From Pseudomonadota bacterium (GTDB taxonomy: Bacteria > Pseudomonadota > Alphaproteobacteria > Sphingomonadales > Sphingomonadaceae): DNA of 8,334 nucleotides. A program made the translations under genes and the position numbers. This document shows, one piece after another, positions 5,313 through 8,334 of the stretch (within the stretch, counting starts at the first letter, position 1; every line of letters begins with the position of its first letter). The DNA is taken from positions 1 to 8,334 of the forward strand of contig JAEWCW010000171.1 of assembly GCA_023390415.1 (NCBI GenBank), in the 5' to 3' direction. Under the pieces are notes generated by a model. The model was not told the origin of the DNA. It saw nothing but the letters and a program-made list of their open reading frames with translations, and ran no database searches.

Positions 5313-6371
5313 GTGGCCAAGGCCTCGAAACGCGCGAACGCAAGCGGCCAAGCCGCGCCCCATATCCCCAATCGCGAGCGTCCGCCCGAGCCTCGGCGCT
5401 ACGAGGCCTCGAAGGACGAGCTCCTCGAATATTACCGCCAGATGCTGCTCATCCGCCGCTTCGAGGAGCGCGCGGGCCAGCTTTACGGCCTCGGTCTGAT
5501 CGGCGGCTTTTGCCACCTCTATATCGGCCAGGAAGCGGTCGCGGTCGGCCTCCAGTCGGCGATGGATCCGAAGAAGGATTCGGTGATCACCGGCTATCGC
5601 GACCATGGTCACATGCTCGCCTACGGCATCGATCCCAACGTGATCATGGCCGAGCTGACCGGCCGCGCCGCCGGAATCTCCAAGGGCAAGGGCGGCTCGA
5701 TGCACATGTTCAGCGTCGAGCATAAATTCTACGGCGGCCACGGTATCGTCGGCGCCCAGGTCAGCCTCGGCACCGGCCTCGCCTTCAAGCACAAATATGC
5801 CGAGGACGGCGGAGTCTGCCTCGCTTATTTCGGCGACGGCGCGGCCAATCAGGGCCAGGTCTATGAGAGCTTCAACATGGCCGAGCTGTGGAAGCTCCCG
5901 ATCATCTACGTGATCGAGAACAACCAGTACGCCATGGGCACCAGCGTCAACCGCGCCTCGGCGGAGGACCAGCTCTACCGCCGCGGCGAGAGCTTCCGGA
6001 TCAACGGCCTGCAGGTCGACGGCATGGACGTGCTCGCCGTCCGCGGCGCCGCCGAGACCGCGCTCGAATGGGTGCGCTCGGGCAAGGGGCCGATCCTGCT
6101 CGAGCTGAAGACCTACCGCTATCGCGGCCACTCAATGTCCGATCCGGCCAAGTATCGCTCCCGCGAGGAGGTCCAGGCGGTGCGCGACAAGTCCGATCCG
6201 ATCGAGGCGGTGAAGCGCGAGCTCGAGGCCGCCGGGATCAAGGAGGAGGAGATCAAGAAGATCGATTCCGAGATCAAGCGCATCGTCGCCGAGAGCGCCG
6301 ATTTCGCCGAACAATCGCCCGAGCCGGATCCGTCCGAACTCTATACCGACGTGCTGGTCGAGACCTACTGA
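5313..6371 (+). CDS. pdhA: Pyruvate dehydrogenase E1 component, alpha subunit
   Basis: Thiamine-diphosphate-dependent decarboxylase subunit. With PdhB it forms the alpha2beta2 E1 that oxidatively decarboxylates pyruvate and acetylates the lipoyl group for acetyl-CoA formation. The 352-residue protein has a disordered Ala/Pro/Arg-rich N-terminus (1-30) followed by the E1 alpha fold. The ThDP/magnesium motif starts with GDGAANQG (174-181) and ends at N203-N204, the classic GDG-x(n)-NN. Also visible are RDHGH (96-100) and the loop YRYRGHSMSDP (268-278) with H273 and the serines that align with the regulatory site 1 loop of mitochondrial E1; no kinase is implied here. The start is GTG with AGAGGAA (5296-5302) about 10 bases upstream. 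The stop overlaps the pdhB start by one base (TGATG), pointing to translational coupling and equal subunit output. Confidence 0.96.
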   Translation: MAKASKRANASGQAAPHIPNRERPPEPRRYEASKDELLEYYRQMLLIRRFEERAGQLYGLGLIGGFCHLYIGQEAVAVGLQSAMDPKKDSVITGYRDHGHMLAYGIDPNVIMAELTGRAAGISKGKGGSMHMFSVEHKFYGGHGIVGAQVSLGTGLAFKHKYAEDGGVCLAYFGDGAANQGQVYESFNMAELWKLPIIYVIENNQYAMGTSVNRASAEDQLYRRGESFRINGLQVDGMDVLAVRGAAETALEWVRSGKGPILLELKTYRYRGHSMSDPAKYRSREEVQAVRDKSDPIEAVKRELEAAGIKEEEIKKIDSEIKRIVAESADFAEQSPEPDPSELYTDVLVETY

Positions 6372-7783
6372 TGCCGATCGAACTGAAGATGCCCGCGCTT
6401 TCCCCGACGATGGAGGAGGGCACGCTCGCCAAATGGCTGGTCAAGGAAGGGGACGAGGTCTCCTCCGGGACGGTGCTCGCCGAGATCGAGACCGACAAGG
6501 CGACGATGGAGTTCGAATCGATCGACGAGGGCACCGTCGCGAAGATCCTCGTCCCCGAAGGCACGGACGGCGTGAAGGTCGGCGCCGTCATCGCGATCCT
6601 TGCGGAGGATGGCGAGGATTCGGCCAACGTGGCTGGAGCGGCCCGCGAGATTCCCGCCTCGGTCGAGGACAATGGCCCGGCCATCGCCGCTTCGCCGGCT
6701 GAGGAGGCGCAGGCTCAGCAAGCGACGGTCGCTGCCTCCCCGAAGCCCGAAAAGGCGCCGGCGAGCCTCAGGGTCGAGCCCGAGGTTCCGGAAGGCACCG
6801 AGATGGTCCGCCAGACCGTCCGCGAGGCGCTTCGCGACGGCATGGCCGAGGAGATGCGCAAGGACGACCGCGTCTTCGTGATGGGCGAGGAGGTCGCCGA
6901 ATATCAGGGCGCCTACAAGGTCACCCAGGGCCTGCTCGACGAGTTCGGTCCGCGCCGGGTGATCGACACGCCGATCACCGAATATGGCTTTGCCGGAGTC
7001 GGCACCGGCGCCGCGATGGGCGGCCTTCGCCCGATCATCGAGTTCATGACCTTCAACTTCGCCATGCAGGCGATCGACCACATCATCAATTCGGCGGCCA
7101 AGACCAATTACATGTCCGGCGGCCAGATGCGCTGTCCGATCGTGTTCCGCGGGCCCAACGGCGCGGCGTCGCGCGTCGGCGCCCAGCACAGCCAGAATTT
7201 CGCGCCCTGGTATGCCAGCGTCCCTGGCCTGGTCGTCATCGCGCCCTATAGCGCCGCGGACGCGAAAGGCCTCATCAAGGCCGCGATTCGGAGCGAGGAT
7301 CCGGTCGTCTTCCTCGAGAACGAACTGCTCTACGGCCAGAGCTTCGACGTTCCCAAGATCGACGACTACGTGCTCCCCATCGGCAAGGCCCGGGTCGCCC
7401 GCGAAGGCACGGACGTCACTTTCGTCTCCTATTCGATCGGCGTCGGGGTCGCGCTCGACGCGGCCGAGAAGCTCGCCGCCGAGGGGGTCGAGGCCGAGGT
7501 GATCGACCTTCGCACGCTGCGCCCGCTCGATACCGAGACGGTTCTGAAGAGCCTCGCCAAGACCAACCGCCTGGTCTGCGTCGAGGAAGGCTGGCCGGTC
7601 TGCTCGATCTCGTCCGAGATCGCTGCGGTGGCGATGGAGCAGGGCTTCGACGATCTCGACGCGCCGGTGCTGCGCGTGACCAACGAGGACGTGCCCTTGC
7701 CCTACGCGGCCAATCTCGAGAAGCTGGCGCTGATCAAGGTGGACGACGTCGTCGCCGCCGCCAAGAAGGTCCTGTACCGGTGA
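6371..7783 (+). CDS. pdhB: Pyruvate dehydrogenase E1 component, beta subunit, with N-terminal lipoyl domain
   Basis: Beta subunit of pyruvate dehydrogenase E1, 470 residues against about 330 for family members lacking the extra domain. Residues 1-78 are a biotinyl/lipoyl domain (MPALSPTMEEGTLAKWLVKE) with the acceptor K43 in ETDKATMEFE. Residues 80-142 are an Ala/Pro/Glu-rich flexible linker. Residues about 145-470 are the transketolase-like E1 beta core: E204 in TPITEYGFAG (the residue that activates ThDP), EFMTFNFAMQAIDHIINSAA, GPNGAASRVGAQHSQ with H273, and the C-terminal domain with VEEGWP and DVPLPYA. The lipoyl fusion is known in alphaproteobacteria such as Sinorhizobium and Zymomonas, so it is characteristic rather than novel. 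The frame is open upstream to 5888, but that part is antisense-free overlap with pdhA; the ATG overlapping its stop gives the exact lipoyl-domain start. pdhC does not follow directly. Confidence 0.96.
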   Translation: MPIELKMPALSPTMEEGTLAKWLVKEGDEVSSGTVLAEIETDKATMEFESIDEGTVAKILVPEGTDGVKVGAVIAILAEDGEDSANVAGAAREIPASVEDNGPAIAASPAEEAQAQQATVAASPKPEKAPASLRVEPEVPEGTEMVRQTVREALRDGMAEEMRKDDRVFVMGEEVAEYQGAYKVTQGLLDEFGPRRVIDTPITEYGFAGVGTGAAMGGLRPIIEFMTFNFAMQAIDHIINSAAKTNYMSGGQMRCPIVFRGPNGAASRVGAQHSQNFAPWYASVPGLVVIAPYSAADAKGLIKAAIRSEDPVVFLENELLYGQSFDVPKIDDYVLPIGKARVAREGTDVTFVSYSIGVGVALDAAEKLAAEGVEAEVIDLRTLRPLDTETVLKSLAKTNRLVCVEEGWPVCSISSEIAAVAMEQGFDDLDAPVLRVTNEDVPLPYAANLEKLALIKVDDVVAAAKKVLYR

Positions 7784-7791
7784 CGCCGCAA

Positions 7792-7812
7792 CCCTCCCCA
7801 TTGCGGGGAGGG
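7792..7812 (+). terminator. Perfect palindromic hairpin after pdhB (terminator or dispersed repeat unit)
   Basis: CCCTCCCC (7792-7799), loop ATTGC (7800-7804), GGGGAGGG (7805-7812): an uninterrupted 8-bp G/C-rich stem, the most stable hairpin I found. It starts 9 bases after the pdhB stop and ends 14 bases before the next start. No T tract follows on either strand, which argues against a simple intrinsic terminator. Similar CCCTCCCC/GGGGAGGG palindromes are, from memory, common between genes in sphingomonads, so it may be a dispersed repeat that stabilises or insulates transcripts. Confidence 0.5.
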
Positions 7813-7826
7813 CATCGGGAAGCGCC

Positions 7827-8334
7827 GTGACCCCGCTCGATCACGACCGCGCCCTCGCGCTCGCCTACGTCCCTGCCGCGCGGCGTCCCGCCGTCGACGC
7901 GCTCTGGCGCCTGGACGCTACCCTCTCCGCCGTCCTCTCGACCGGGCGCGAGCCGCTGATCAGCCAGATCCGCTTGGCCTGGTGGCGCGAGGCGCTGGAG
8001 AAGCTCGACCGCGAGCCGCCGCCGGCCGAGCCGATCCTTCGCGCCGCCGCGGCTTCGCTCCTCCCCGCAGGGATATCCGGCGCGGCCCTGTCCGAGATGG
8101 AGGGCGGCTGGGCGCTGCTGCTCTCGCCCGATCCGCTCGGCCCGGACGAGCTCGCCGCTTATGCGGCCAAGCGCGGCGGCCTCCTGTTCCGCTACACCGC
8201 CCAGCTTCTCGGCAGCGATCTTCCGCCCGGCGGCGAGGCTGCGGGCGGCGCCTTTGCGCTGATCGACCTCGCCCGCCACAGCGGCAACGAAGCCGATGCC
8301 GAAGCCGCGCTCGCCGCCGCGCGCGCCACGCCTT
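7827..8334 (+). CDS. Squalene/phytoene synthase-fold protein, NDUFAF6-like (3' truncated by window end)
   Basis: Open frame of 169 codons running off the window, starting at GTG with GGGAAG (7817-7822) 4 bases upstream. The product begins MTPLDHDRALALAYVPAARR. The stretch LISQIRLAWWREALEKLD (about 49-66), followed by EPPPAEPIL, is the strongest match: it recalls the MRMQFWKKTVEDIY...NPP segment of NDUFAF6, the prenyl-synthase-like complex I assembly factor. Later RGGLLFRYTAQLLG resembles helices of the trans-isoprenyl diphosphate synthase fold. The first helix (ALWRLDATLSAVL) lacks the D-x-x-x-D metal motif of true squalene or phytoene synthases, so a non-catalytic role is more likely; the second motif would lie past the visible end. 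It may be co-transcribed with pdhB despite the intervening hairpin. Family call fairly sure, function unsure. Confidence 0.72.
   Translation, partial: MTPLDHDRALALAYVPAARRPAVDALWRLDATLSAVLSTGREPLISQIRLAWWREALEKLDREPPPAEPILRAAAASLLPAGISGAALSEMEGGWALLLSPDPLGPDELAAYAAKRGGLLFRYTAQLLGSDLPPGGEAAGGAFALIDLARHSGNEADAEAALAAARATP

Noticed and set aside
5175..6131. Minus-strand open frame of 318 codons opposite pdhA
   Set aside because: Antisense shadow of the pdhA frame, extending into ftsB; no recognisable domain.
5888..6370. Upstream extension of the pdhB frame within pdhA
   Set aside because: The Arg-rich extension overlaps pdhA out of frame; the ATG at 6371 gives a standard lipoyl-domain N-terminus and a TGATG junction.
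6365..7801. Minus-strand open frame of 478 codons opposite pdhB
   Set aside because: Antisense shadow; composition dominated by Arg, Asp, Gly and His with no motif, and pdhB is certain.
7734..8279. Minus-strand open frame of 181 codons at the window end
   Set aside because: Opposes the truncated synthase-fold frame, which has a recognisable family segment; the minus-strand product has an Arg-run tail and no motif.

Overview
The window is GC-rich, densely coding chromosomal DNA. Gene content and order (greA; eno - ftsB/divIC - pdhA - lipoyl-bearing pdhB; DUF4170, DUF3618 and holin-like membrane genes) point to an alphaproteobacterium, most likely a sphingomonad. That is an inference from gene families and layout; no rRNA or other taxonomic marker is present. 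I see no mobile elements, CRISPR, tRNA or rRNA. No intergenic gap exceeds about 170 bases.

Layout. (1) 18-1147, plus strand: greA, then a rhomboid intramembrane protease 11 bases later, probably co-transcribed. (2) 1164-3328, minus strand: a compact operon of small membrane-associated proteins. Read in transcription order it holds a Ser/Gly-rich protein with one C-terminal membrane segment, a YqjE/holin-X-like two-to-three-helix protein, a DUF3618 protein, an ElaB/YqjD-like helical protein, and after a hairpin-containing gap a DUF4170 protein. Gaps or overlaps of the first four genes are +3, -4 and -4 bases, so they are probably translationally coupled. A GGAAC-N17-AGTT element upstream resembles the EcfG general-stress promoter of alphaproteobacteria. 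(3) 3490-7783, plus strand: central carbon metabolism and division. Enolase is followed by an FtsB/DivIC-type divisome protein and then the alpha and beta subunits of pyruvate dehydrogenase E1, whose genes overlap by one base (TGATG). The beta subunit carries its own lipoyl domain. (4) 7827 to the window end, plus strand: a truncated squalene/phytoene-synthase-fold gene sits where pdhC often follows pdhB. Its N-terminus looks more like the NDUFAF6 complex I assembly branch than a carotenoid enzyme.

How they fit. Enolase and PdhAB act in one route (2-phosphoglycerate to PEP, then pyruvate to acetyl-CoA), with a divisome gene between them, an order shared by many alphaproteobacteria. The minus-strand operon is the accessory and least understood part. 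Its combination of a holin-like protein with tail-anchored helical proteins parallels the E. coli yqjD-yqjE stationary-phase locus, and the candidate EcfG promoter suggests comparable stress control. Several hairpins lie at gene junctions: 1139-1172 between convergent genes, 1416-1439, 4778-4811 after eno, 5251-5266, and a perfect 8-bp-stem palindrome at 7792-7812 after pdhB.
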